A stretch of DNA of 5,685 bases from NCBI GenBank assembly GCA_016765335.1, contig JAESQE010000087.1, positions 1,283 to 6,967 on the forward strand, in the 5' to 3' direction. This document shows positions 1 through 5,685 of this stretch, in pieces (position 1 is the stretch's first letter; each line of letters opens with the position of its first letter). The translations under genes and the position numbers were made by a program. The notes below the pieces were generated by a model, which did not search any database, had not been told where the DNA came from, and saw nothing but the letters and a program-made list of their open reading frames with translations. Source of the DNA: Planctomycetaceae bacterium (lineage in GTDB: Bacteria > Planctomycetota > Planctomycetia > Planctomycetales > Planctomycetaceae).

Positions 1-2108
1 TTTTCGTCGGTGCCTCGCAGAATAATCCGCAGCAGATCGGAAACCGGTGGCATCTGACGTTCTTTGCGATGCACCAGTTCCTGTCTCGCAAATCCAATAA
101 AATCATGCTCAGCTGCAAATCGAATTGCCTCGGCATCAGGTTGGATTGTTTGTACCAAAACACGCCCGCCACGCGAACTGCGTCCGGTGCGACCAGCCAC
201 CTGAGCAATCAATTGAAACGTTCGCTCAGAAGCCCGAAAATCAATCTGATGCAAAGAGGTATCCGCATCGACCACCCCGACCAATGTCACGTTCGGGAAA
301 TCAAGCCCTTTGGCAATCATCTGTGTTCCCAGCAGAATCGAAACTTCGCCATGCCGAAACTTTTCTAAAGCTTCATTGTGAGAGCCTGGTTTTTTCATCG
401 AATCGCTATCCATGCGAATCACCGAAACGCCCGGAAATTTCCCTCGCACTTCATCTTCCAGCCGTTGTGTTCCCGAACCAAAATGCCTCATCCCCGGCAT
501 ATTGCACGAAGGGCAGCTCTCGGGAAGTGGCGAAGTGAAATCACATGTATGACACAGACACAACTTACGATCTTTATGCCAGGTGAGAGAGGTCGCGCAG
601 TGTGGACAACAGATTTTTTCTCGGCAATGTTTGCACCAAAGCACCGGCGTGAATCCGCGAAGATTGAAAAACAGAATGATCTGCCCATCATCTTTCAACG
701 CCTGATCCATCGAATTTCGCAGTGCTCGTCCAATATTGTGTCCACGAGAAATCAGCGGATCGTTTTGAGTATCGACCGTGACCACCGGAGGCATCGGGAG
801 TTTTTCGATTCGTTCCGGTAATGAAATGAGCCGGTACTGATTGGTGTTCGCTTTCCACCACGATTCCAGCATCGGGGTCGCAGAACCAAGCAACAGCGGA
901 ACGTTTTCCAACTGTGCTCGTTTGCGGGCGACTTCGCGAGCATGATACCGCGGAATCGTTTCCTGCTTGAATGTCGTTTCGTGCTCTTCATCGATAATTA
1001 TCAGACCCAAATTAGGAGTCGGTGCAAAAACTGCACTGCGAGCACCCACGACCACTTGCACTTTTCCCTGAGCAATCCGCTGCCAATGCCAGTGTCGTTC
1101 GGAATCTGTCAAATGACTGTGAAGCACCGCCACCGAATCGAATCGCTTACTAAACCTGCGAATTGTTTGAGGCGTTAAACTGATCTCAGGCACTAACACA
1201 ATCGCCTGCTGACCGTACTGCACAATATGGCGAATTGCACGAATATAAACTTCTGTTTTTCCTGAACCTGTCACCCCATGCAACAGGATTGTTTCACCGC
1301 GGGACGATTTTTTATCCTTCTTATCTCCAGGATGAAGCGGCGGCGACTTTCCATCAATCGTATCAATTATTACATCGAGTGCCTGTTGCTGGTAATCAGT
1401 AAGTTGAAGATCAGCTTCTCGCTCTACTTTTTTATTATTGGGGGCAAACGTCATCCGTGTTTCACGAATCGCTTCCAGAATTCCTTTTTTTTGCAACGTC
1501 TTCACCGGGGAAGTGCCACACCCGGCAGCTTCTGTTAACTGATCAATCAGCATCGGCTCAGTCGCAGCTTTGAGAACTTCAATCACTGCTTTTTGTTTGG
1601 CTGTCAACTGCCAATCGTCAAGGCGTTCTCTCACCCCGTCAGCGATGCGAAACAGACGATACTCGCGAGTTCCCGCATTCTTTTTCACAGCAGCCGGGAT
1701 CACACTATGCAGAACCTGCCCCCAGCTACACAAATAATACGTGGCAATCCAGCGAGTCAGTTCGAGCATTTTTCGATTGACCAGCGGCTCTCGATCAAGC
1801 ACCTCTTCGAGTTCTTTGAGCTTTCGTTTTCCGGAAATCTCAGCCGGCATCCCATGTTGCAGCCCGACACAAAAGCCAATCGTCAACTTATTACCCCGCC
1901 CGAGTGGCACTTTGACCCGTTGACCAGGTTGCAGCATTTCACGCAACGGATCGGGCACCAAATAATGGTACCCCGTTTCCATTGGACGATTAAAAACCAC
2001 CTCAGCAACCAGACGATCCCGAAGATCAGCCTCGTTCCATTTCAAATCGGCGGCATCCTCAAATAAGTTCTGCTGTCGGTTCACCAACCCATTGTAGAAA
2101 AGTCTCAT
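1..2108 (-). CDS. priA: Primosomal protein N' (PriA), replication-restart 3'-5' DNA helicase; C-terminus cut by window edge
   Basis: PriA binds stalled or repaired forks in the cytoplasm and loads the replicative helicase through the primosome. Hand translation gives 702 uninterrupted codons from ATG at 2108. In order: an N-terminal DNA-binding region (about 30-140); Walker A GVTGSGKTE at 278-286; DEEH box at 373-376; GSAT motif at 408-411; a zinc region with CxxC pairs at 492/495, 501/504, 519/522 and 532/535, the eight-cysteine pattern of PriA; motif V GTQMIAKGLDFP at 594-605; motif VI QVAGRTGR at 636-643. The E. coli protein is about 730 residues, so only a short C-terminal piece should be missing. 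A basic insert before Walker A (about 253-270, PPLHPGDKKDKKSSR) may be lineage specific. No strong ribosome-binding site precedes the ATG and the frame stays open upstream, so the exact start is less sure than the identity. The start lies 44 bp from the end of an inverted-repeat element. Confidence 0.96.
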   Translation of the reverse strand, partial: MRLFYNGLVNRQQNLFEDAADLKWNEADLRDRLVAEVVFNRPMETGYHYLVPDPLREMLQPGQRVKVPLGRGNKLTIGFCVGLQHGMPAEISGKRKLKELEEVLDREPLVNRKMLELTRWIATYYLCSWGQVLHSVIPAAVKKNAGTREYRLFRIADGVRERLDDWQLTAKQKAVIEVLKAATEPMLIDQLTEAAGCGTSPVKTLQKKGILEAIRETRMTFAPNNKKVEREADLQLTDYQQQALDVIIDTIDGKSPPLHPGDKKDKKSSRGETILLHGVTGSGKTEVYIRAIRHIVQYGQQAIVLVPEISLTPQTIRRFSKRFDSVAVLHSHLTDSERHWHWQRIAQGKVQVVVGARSAVFAPTPNLGLIIIDEEHETTFKQETIPRYHAREVARKRAQLENVPLLLGSATPMLESWWKANTNQYRLISLPERIEKLPMPPVVTVDTQNDPLISRGHNIGRALRNSMDQALKDDGQIILFFNLRGFTPVLWCKHCREKICCPHCATSLTWHKDRKLCLCHTCDFTSPLPESCPSCNMPGMRHFGSGTQRLEDEVRGKFPGVSVIRMDSDSMKKPGSHNEALEKFRHGEVSILLGTQMIAKGLDFPNVTLVGVVDADTSLHQIDFRASERTFQLIAQVAGRTGRSSRGGRVLVQTIQPDAEAIRFAAEHDFIGFARQELVHRKERQMPPVSDLLRIILRGTDE

Positions 2109-2151
2109 CCCAGAGACCAGTGTTGCCTCGAAGGCTATTACAACAGTATTT

Positions 2152-2188
<37 letters not shown>

Positions 2189-2321
2189 CAGTTGGGAAAA
2201 TCAGAAAAAATCACTCTAATATTTCAAAGAGTAGGCTAGATAGCGTCTTTACAAAACACTGAGCACCAACTAAGGCAATTTTAACGAGAACATCCTTCGA
2301 ATTATGGAGTTTCCCCCCCGC

Positions 2322-2357
<36 letters not shown>

Positions 2358-2393
2358 AAATTGTGTTATTGCAATTCCGTGTCTTAACACAGC

Positions 2394-3296
2394 TTAGAAT
2401 TCGAGTTCGATTCTTTGTTTTTCTTTGAGCGATGTGGAGCGAATGTTAATTACGTCTCTTACTCGGGAAGCTCCGCCTTGGACGGTGACTTTCATTTGAA
2501 CCATGCGGTTCTTGATTGGAAGATAGACTTTACCTCGTGTGTAGGCTGGGCCAGGAATTGCTAAGCGATATCCGTCGGTGCCCACGACCATTCCGGAAAG
2601 ATCTGAAGCACGATATCTTTTCACGCGGCTTGGAAGTTTGACAACAATCACAATCACATAATTTTCGCCGGGATCAGGATCGTTGGGAACTGTCCAGGCA
2701 CTGAAACTTCCCTTGGTGAAAACACGGGCATCTTTGGGGGCCAGGAATCCTGCGCCGCCCAGTCCTTGTAAGCCATCTTTTTCGAACAGAGATTCCACCG
2801 ATTCTTCGATGCCTGTGGTCACGGGGCTGTCGGCCCAGTCTGCGACTTCCATATCCATCGCTGATTCGAGTGATTTTTCTAACGAAATATCACCCATCGG
2901 CACGTCCATTCTCACATCGATAATTTCATCAAACACAGAAGATTCTTCTGCCGTTGAAATCGAAGTCAGGATTGAATCGTCAGATTTAAACTGATCGAGC
3001 ATCACCAGCGACATCACCACCAAAGCAGTGACGTGAATCAATAAAGAAACACCAAATCCTGTCGCAACAGCTGTGCGCACCCAATAGCGAACAAGCAGAA
3101 AAAGCGAGCCAATCGAAACTCCATCTTTCAATGAAGGTTTCACACGAGCTGGCTTGCTGGATCCATTCGAATAAGATTGAGCGCCTCCAGCCGCTTCACG
3201 AACTACATTTTTTCGTCGTCTGTTTTTACGGACCGGTCGTGGTGTCGCTGGAGAAGCAACCGAATCCACAATAGTTGTCGAATCGTGATTCGACAT
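2394..3296 (-). CDS. Single-pass membrane protein of unknown function, 300 aa
   Basis: I do not recognise a named family. Visible layout: a polar, basic N-terminus (residues 1-75, with a basic cluster VRKNRRRKN at 22-30) with no signal peptide; one strong transmembrane helix at about 78-100 (GFGVSLLIHVTALVVMSLVML); an acidic, low-complexity linker at about 103-175; and a probable beta-rich C-terminal domain at about 190-300 with GSFSAWTVPNDPDPGENY, alternating hydrophobics (VIVIVVKLP) and DLSGMVVGTDGY. Positive-inside reasoning puts the N-terminus in the cytoplasm and the beta domain outside the inner membrane. The architecture recalls TonB-like or VWA-associated planctomycete membrane proteins, but no TonB or MIDAS motif is present. 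The ATG is supported by AGGA six bases upstream. It could be an envelope anchor or sensor-type protein; that is inference only. Confidence 0.85.
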   Translation of the reverse strand: MSNHDSTTIVDSVASPATPRPVRKNRRRKNVVREAAGGAQSYSNGSSKPARVKPSLKDGVSIGSLFLLVRYWVRTAVATGFGVSLLIHVTALVVMSLVMLDQFKSDDSILTSISTAEESSVFDEIIDVRMDVPMGDISLEKSLESAMDMEVADWADSPVTTGIEESVESLFEKDGLQGLGGAGFLAPKDARVFTKGSFSAWTVPNDPDPGENYVIVIVVKLPSRVKRYRASDLSGMVVGTDGYRLAIPGPAYTRGKVYLPIKNRMVQMKVTVQGGASRVRDVINIRSTSLKEKQRIELEF

Positions 3297-3302
3297 CGTT
3301 TA

Positions 3303-3306
3303 TCCT
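3303..3306 (-). promoter_or_regulatory. Ribosome-binding site for the 300-aa membrane protein
   Basis: On the minus strand AGGATAAACG directly precedes the ATG at 3296. AGGA with a six-base spacer is a normal Shine-Dalgarno arrangement and fixes the start. Confidence 0.7.
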
Positions 3307-3334
3307 ATACGAACAAAAGGAAAGTTGTGACAGA

Positions 3335-3372
3335 GAACGGCACTGTGAACGGCAACTGTGAACGACAACTGT
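3335..3372. repeat. Three tandem 12-13-bp units upstream of the membrane-protein gene
   Basis: The units on the plus strand are GAACGGCACTGT (3335-3346), GAACGGCAACTGT (3347-3359) and GAACGACAACTGT (3360-3372). They differ by one deletion and one substitution and lie 39-76 bp upstream of the ATG at 3296, inside the likely 5' leader or promoter. The spacing is near 1.2 helical turns rather than an exact turn. They may be iterated binding sites or a slippage-type duplication. A short palindrome, CCTCAA-CAT-TTGAGG, follows at 3376-3390. Confidence 0.75.
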
Positions 3373-3546
3373 GGCCCTCAACATTTGAGGAGTCCCAAGA
3401 TGAGTAACGCATTGACGATTTAACAATCTACAAACGCGATCAGGCCCGGTACTATGGTATTCGTCACATACGGAGTTGGAAACCGGTAGAATGCCGAAAA
3501 TTCCAATTCGGACGATTCCGGGAATTGAAGAAGATATCTGATCTGA

Positions 3547-3570
3547 TACGCATTCGCGTATTTGTTCGCA
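3547..3570 (+). repeat. Family B palindromic repeat, copy 1
   Basis: It begins TACGCATTCGCGTATTTGTT. TACGC pairs with GCGTA around an ATTC loop, and a conserved TTTGTTCG tail follows. The same 21-base core recurs at 5511-5531 and 5661-5681 in the same orientation. Confidence 0.8.
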
Positions 3571-3583
3571 AATTGTTCACCCC

Positions 3584-3627
3584 CAAACCCCCTCTCACTC
3601 CCCCTTCGTAAGGAGGAGAACCAATTT
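3584..3627 (+). repeat. Family C C-rich hairpin repeat, copy 1
   Basis: The core ACTCCCCCTTCGTAAGG is followed by GAACCAATTT and preceded by AAACCCCC, all shared with 4717-4761. The stem at 3598-3618 pairs CTCCCCCTT with AAGGAGGAG, with one C-A mismatch, around a CGT loop. It does not end in a T-run in either direction. Confidence 0.75.
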
Positions 3628-3719
3628 GGGAGAACCCGCAATTGTATTATTTACAATCGTGTGGCAGAACAGCCTGTTGGCAGGTAGATTCTGGGTTTCA
3701 GAGAAAGAATTCTCGAAAT

Positions 3720-4367
3720 TCAAGCCGCTTTACGCAAAGGCAGCGTTGCAGGTCGGTCGCTCGAACTGTATCGCCCGACACGGTTTATGCGTGCGTGAAC
3801 ATCATTCAGAACCCAGTGAAACGCAAGCATGTGCACAGATTCGACCATGCCCATGTCATCTAGGGGAACGTGCAGCTCTTTTTGGGCGATTTTGCTCAGT
3901 TCCCCGCCGGTGTAGCCGGTAATTCCCCAAGTGGTCAGATCATGCTTATTGGCCCAGGAGACGGCTTTGAGAACATTTTCGCTGTTGCCGCTGCCACTGA
4001 TCGAAATGAGCAGATCGCCAGGGGATGCGAAGTTTTTTAACTGCTCGACAAAAATTCGATCAAACCCTTCATCATTCGCCCAAGCTAAAATGTAAGGCGT
4101 ATTATCTGTCAAACTCATCACTTTGAGTCGCTTAACGTCATCATTTTCAAAATCCCGGGGATCGAGTGTACTTTTGCCTAGGTCTTCACAGAAATGGGAC
4201 GAGTTTGACCCGCTTCCGCCGTTGCCGCAAATGAAAACTATCTTGCCTTGTTCGTAAGCTGCAAAAATATCGTCGCTCAAACCAACGATCCGAGTGGCAT
4301 CAAGTTGATTAATCAACTCTCCAAAACGGTTCATATACTCTACGACGTTCAGTTCGGTACCCAACAT
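3720..4367 (-). CDS. SIS-domain sugar-phosphate isomerase, GmhA (D-sedoheptulose-7-phosphate isomerase)-like
   Basis: GmhA-type enzymes convert sedoheptulose 7-phosphate to D-glycero-D-manno-heptose 7-phosphate, the first step of ADP- or GDP-heptose synthesis for surface polysaccharide. From the ATG at 4367 the protein is 215 residues. It shows [12 protein letters not shown] at 48-59 (phosphate-binding SIS motif), then CED with Glu61; [14 protein letters not shown] at 86-99; a second SIS motif, SGSGNS, at 124-129; GITGYTGG at 148-155; and [10 protein letters not shown] around His179. Glu61 and His179 sit close to the catalytic Glu65 and His180 of E. coli GmhA (about 192 residues). The C-terminal 20 residues, [17 protein letters not shown] and neighbours, extend past the usual fold. 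ATG 4367 is preferred because GAAGGAG lies eight bases upstream; a TTG at 4403, directly after an in-frame stop, would add 12 residues. No other heptose gene is in view, so substrate is inferred from family only. Confidence 0.88.
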   Translation of the reverse strand: MLGTELNVVEYMNRFGELINQLDATRIVGLSDDIFAAYEQGKIVFICGNGGSGSNSSHFCEDLGKSTLDPRDFENDDVKRLKVMSLTDNTPYILAWANDEGFDRIFVEQLKNFASPGDLLISISGSGNSENVLKAVSWANKHDLTTWGITGYTGGELSKIAQKELHVPLDDMGMVESVHMLAFHWVLNDVHARINRVGRYSSSDRPATLPLRKAA

Positions 4368-4375
4368 ACCTGCGA

Positions 4376-4382
4376 CTCCTTC
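4376..4382 (-). promoter_or_regulatory. Ribosome-binding site that selects ATG 4367 for the SIS isomerase
   Basis: GAAGGAG on the minus strand, with an eight-base spacer to the ATG. It falls inside the extra 12 codons that a TTG start at 4403 would need, which argues for the shorter protein. Confidence 0.6.
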
Positions 4383-4394
4383 GGCAGCGAAGAT

Positions 4395-4415
4395 ATCCTT
4401 CAATTAATGAAGGAT
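4395..4415. promoter_or_regulatory. Perfect 8-bp inverted repeat upstream of the SIS isomerase start
   Basis: ATCCTTCA (4395-4402) and TGAAGGAT (4408-4415) flank ATTAA. The site is 28-48 bases upstream of ATG 4367 and overlaps the alternative TTG start. It could be an operator or a leader hairpin; no regulator is encoded nearby. Confidence 0.45.
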
Positions 4416-4570
4416 TCTCCAGTCTTAGTAAAACAGACAAAACAGTGACGGTCTTCTATCAGATACGTCAAAGCTCGCCTAGAGCATTTATTATTGGGAA
4501 CCTCTATTAATTGAATCGCTAGAGGTTTCCCTACGTAGATTTCCAATGTCCAAGTAGGATGGCGTGCTTG

Positions 4571-4619
4571 CACCCATCTTTGTGTGCCTGTTGATACCAC
4601 GATACCACAAAGATGGGTG
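4571..4619. repeat. Perfect 14-bp inverted repeat (stem-loop)
   Basis: CACCCATCTTTGTG at 4571-4584 and its exact complement at 4606-4619, separated by 21 bases. This is the longest perfect stem in the family D module. Confidence 0.85.
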
Positions 4620-4716
4620 AACCTGTCGGATTGATGTCCAATAATACGGACACCTGTTCGCCGACAGAACCACCCATCCTACATTACTGAAGGCAGTTTG
4701 GTTATAAAAACAGTTC

Positions 4717-4761
4717 AAAACCCCCATTTTACTCCCCCTTCGTAAAGGGAAGAACCAATTT
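4717..4761 (+). repeat. Family C C-rich hairpin repeat, copy 2
   Basis: It shares AAACCCCC, ACTCCCCCTTCGTAA and GAACCAATTT with 3584-3627 in the same order and orientation. The stem is weaker here (CCCTT/AAGGG). Its right side merges into the right end of the 278-bp module, and GAACCAATTT overlaps the family D terminus. Confidence 0.7.
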
Positions 4762-4788
4762 ATAGAGGTTCCCTACTGAGTAGTAAAT

Positions 4789-4890
4789 TCAAGATTTCGA
4801 AAGCTTGTAGAAGGTATAAGGACTGAATTGCACTTTGCGAATTTCTTCTGAAGTGATATTACGCCAGCAATCAATGCCTCGATTTCGGGG
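4789..4890 (-). pseudogene. Possible 33-codon coding remnant, no start codon
   Basis: On the minus strand a 33-codon open stretch bounded by stops reads as protein-like: it includes GIDCWRNITSEEIRKV followed by QFSPYTFYKLSKS and a TGA. There is no ATG, GTG or TTG start inside and a stop lies directly upstream. It could be the tail end of a decayed gene or chance. I do not recognise the peptide. Confidence 0.2.
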
Positions 4891-5013
4891 TCAGTAAACA
4901 CGATTAGTTATATTAGATTTCCAGGTGGACCGACGCAGCGAAGAAAGTTTGTTAATTTTGTTCTCACCAAGGGATTCGCTATCGCAGCTTGTTTTGCATC
5001 GGGCTGTGGTTCG

Positions 5014-5508
5014 ATGATGCATCCGGAACGACGTCACCAGCCACACAGCAATAAAATCGACAAAAGAATCGCGGGTCTGAACGCCGTTGGTCTGGTCTTG
5101 TTTTTTGTGCCCGGAGCTGTTGCTTTTGCTGTGGATTTTTACACCGGAGCAATCTTTCTGCCCTTAGAGCATACCCATCCGGAATATGGAGGAAATCTGA
5201 AGCAGCCACCGTCCGACCATTCTGCTCAGCCGATCTCCATCCCAACAGCTGCAACCAAATCTCAAGACCAAACAACCTGGCAACAGCTCGGCTTCAAACG
5301 AATCATGATTCCTAAAGATCAACTCGCGTCTGAGCAAATTGAAAAGCAGGTCAACCTTCACATTTCGAAGCCTATCTCAATTGCTCAAGGTCAATTTCGC
5401 ATGAGTACGCTTGAGCAACTCGATCAATTTGCAGAGCAAGCCAATCTCCACCGAGCTGACCCCAACTTTGGATCTGTCGCAAGCTCATTCACCCGCTCAG
5501 GGGTTTGA
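5014..5508 (+). CDS. Small protein with hydrophobic VDFYTG segment; probable lipoprotein with unresolved N-terminus
   Basis: From the first ATG (5014) the protein is 164 residues. A hydrophobic block at about residues 22-50 runs LNAVGLVLFFVPGAVAFAV then DFYTGAIFLP. A G-(I/L)-A-(Y/F)-AVD-x-x-TG-x-(I/L)-(Y/F) pattern like this occurs in small bacterial lipoproteins of unknown function. The rest is polar and unrecognised. The same frame is open back to 4852. Codons 4942-5013 read RRKFVNFVLTKGFAIAACFA then SGCGS: a basic n-region, a hydrophobic stretch and a lipobox-like ASGC, the typical look of a lipoprotein signal. That stretch has no ATG, GTG or TTG, so the true start may be a rare codon such as ATT at 4912 or may have been lost. 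No ribosome-binding site precedes ATG 5014. The gene could be intact with a non-canonical start, or a damaged lipoprotein gene. Confidence 0.65.
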   Translation: MMHPERRHQPHSNKIDKRIAGLNAVGLVLFFVPGAVAFAVDFYTGAIFLPLEHTHPEYGGNLKQPPSDHSAQPISIPTAATKSQDQTTWQQLGFKRIMIPKDQLASEQIEKQVNLHISKPISIAQGQFRMSTLEQLDQFAEQANLHRADPNFGSVASSFTRSGV

Positions 5509-5510
5509 AC

Positions 5511-5531
5511 ACGCATTCGCGTATTTGTTCG
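5511..5531 (+). repeat. Family B palindromic repeat, copy 2
   Basis: ACGCATTCGCGTATTTGTTCG, two bases past the TGA of the small plus-strand gene. The ACGC/GCGT stem would lie in that transcript's 3' end. A following small stem, GTTGC-TAC-GCAAC, sits at 5556-5568, enclosed by GTTGAG/CTCAAC (5531-5536 with 5568-5573). Confidence 0.8.
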
Positions 5532-5623
5532 TTGAGGGCTGAGAAACTGCTTCTTGTTGCTACGCAACTCAACCAAAATTGGCTGGGTCACTCGCTGAAT
5601 GTTAGTCATAGCCATTTCAAATG

Positions 5624-5656
5624 GGGTGCCACTATCTAGCTTGCCCAGCAGTGCGA
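5624..5656 (+). repeat. Family A hairpin repeat, diverged solo copy
   Basis: Compared with 2153-2185 it differs by four transitions in 33 bases. Two of these fall in the left side of the stem and weaken pairing. It resembles the left arm of the 204-bp element, including the CGA that follows CAGCAGTG. No inverted partner is visible before the window ends. Confidence 0.7.
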
Positions 5657-5660
5657 GTAA

Positions 5661-5685
5661 TACGCATTCGCATATTTGTTTGCGC
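5661..5685 (+). repeat. Family B palindromic repeat, copy 3 (reaches window edge)
   Basis: It begins TACGCATTCGCATATTTGTT. One G-to-A change breaks the GCGTA arm and one C-to-T change alters the tail. It starts four bases after the family A solo copy, so two repeat families are nearly adjacent here. Confidence 0.75.

Larger units (their letters stand above)
3297..3719. other. Non-coding gap between the SIS isomerase gene and the membrane-protein gene
   Basis: This 423-bp gap has no credible gene. It holds the tandem units at 3335-3372, a family B palindrome at 3547-3570, a family C hairpin at 3584-3627, and a small A/T stem at 3641-3657 (ATTGTA-TTATT-TACAAT). Reading frames crossing it run through the repeats and show no protein-like composition. 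No clear -35/-10 pair could be assigned for the membrane-protein gene. Confidence 0.6.
4496..4773. repeat. 278-bp module with 18-bp inverted ends and nested internal inverted repeats (family D)
   Basis: The ends 4496-4513 (GGGAACCTCTATTAATTG) and 4756-4773 are inverted copies matching at 17 of 18 bases. The left end also pairs with TAGAGGTTTCCC at 4520-4531. Inside are GTAGGATGG/CCATCCTAC (4554-4562 with 4674-4682), a perfect 14-bp pair CACCCATCTTTGTG/CACAAAGATGGGTG (4571-4584 with 4606-4619), CTGTCGG/CCGACAG (4623-4629 with 4661-4667) and TGTCC/GGACA (4635-4639 with 4648-4652). These nest in a compatible order, so most of the module can fold as a branched hairpin. No coding capacity is apparent. 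It may be a MITE-like or composite intergenic repeat, or specify a structured RNA. Confidence 0.7.
4404..5013. other. Long non-coding gap holding repeats and the 5' region of the plus-strand gene
   Basis: The gap lies between divergently transcribed genes (SIS isomerase minus, small protein plus). It contains the 278-bp family D module, family C copy 2, the possible remnant at 4789-4890 and, from about 4942, signal-peptide-like sequence in frame with the plus-strand gene. I found no tRNA or other recognisable RNA gene and no confident promoter for either gene. Confidence 0.55.

Noticed and set aside
69..2066. Plus-strand open frames of 60-157 codons (69-368, 125-538, 378-821, 942-1178, 1278-1538, 1593-2066, 1741-1923) and short minus-strand frames at 488-691 and 752-991
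   Set aside because: All lie opposite or out of frame with the continuous priA frame, which carries every helicase motif. Their translations are of arbitrary composition.
3420..3641. Minus-strand 73-codon frame between the isomerase and membrane-protein genes
   Set aside because: It runs through family B and family C repeats and has no protein-like pattern or ribosome-binding site.
3626..3922. Plus-strand 98- and 73-codon frames
   Set aside because: They run antisense into the SIS isomerase gene and lack coding character.
4491..4727. Minus-strand 78-codon frame and the overlapping 66-codon frame at 4400-4600
   Set aside because: Made almost wholly of the nested inverted repeats; the amino acids reflect the palindromes.
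5424..5615. Minus-strand 63-codon frame beginning MAMTNIQRV
   Set aside because: It crosses family B copy 2 and overlaps the 3' end of the plus-strand gene antisense; no ribosome-binding site or recognisable family.
3547..5685. CRISPR-like array from the family B repeats
   Set aside because: Only three copies, spaced about 1,960 and 150 bp apart, with genes between them and no cas genes.

Overview
The window reads as a stretch of planctomycete chromosome. This rests on three things: the style of the proteins (a single-pass membrane protein with a basic tail and no familiar family, and a short lipoprotein-like protein with a VDFYTG-type hydrophobic block), the low gene density, and intergenic gaps full of short palindromic repeats. 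A Gimesia/Rubinisphaera-like lineage is a guess, not a demonstration.

Layout. Positions 1-2108 (minus strand) hold most of priA, the replication-restart helicase. I translated this frame by hand and it is open for 702 codons; its C-terminal end lies beyond position 1. Positions 2109-2393 hold a 204-bp element with 35-bp inverted termini. Positions 2394-3296 (minus) encode a 300-residue single-pass membrane protein that I do not recognise. Positions 3297-3719 are non-coding, with three tandem 12-13-bp units near the membrane-protein start and two palindromic repeats. Positions 3720-4367 (minus) encode a GmhA-like SIS-domain sugar-phosphate isomerase. Positions 4368 to about 5013 are largely non-coding and dominated by nested inverted repeats inside a 278-bp module with 18-bp inverted ends. 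Positions 5014-5508 (plus) encode a small protein whose upstream frame contains a lipobox but no ordinary start codon. The last 180 bases hold further repeat copies.

The three minus-strand genes are separated by 285 and 423 bp, so they are probably separate transcription units. Their functions (replication restart, an envelope-associated unknown, heptose-type sugar metabolism) do not form an obvious pathway.

I see no CRISPR, transposase, defence or biosynthetic cluster. The most notable content is the set of short repeat families. Family A is a 33-35-bp bulged hairpin (two inverted copies plus a diverged solo copy). Family B is a 21-25-bp palindrome (three copies, one orientation). Family C is a C-rich hairpin (two copies). 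Family D is the 18-bp ends of the nested module. They look like REP- or MITE-type intergenic repeats; whether they are mobile or regulatory cannot be decided from one window.
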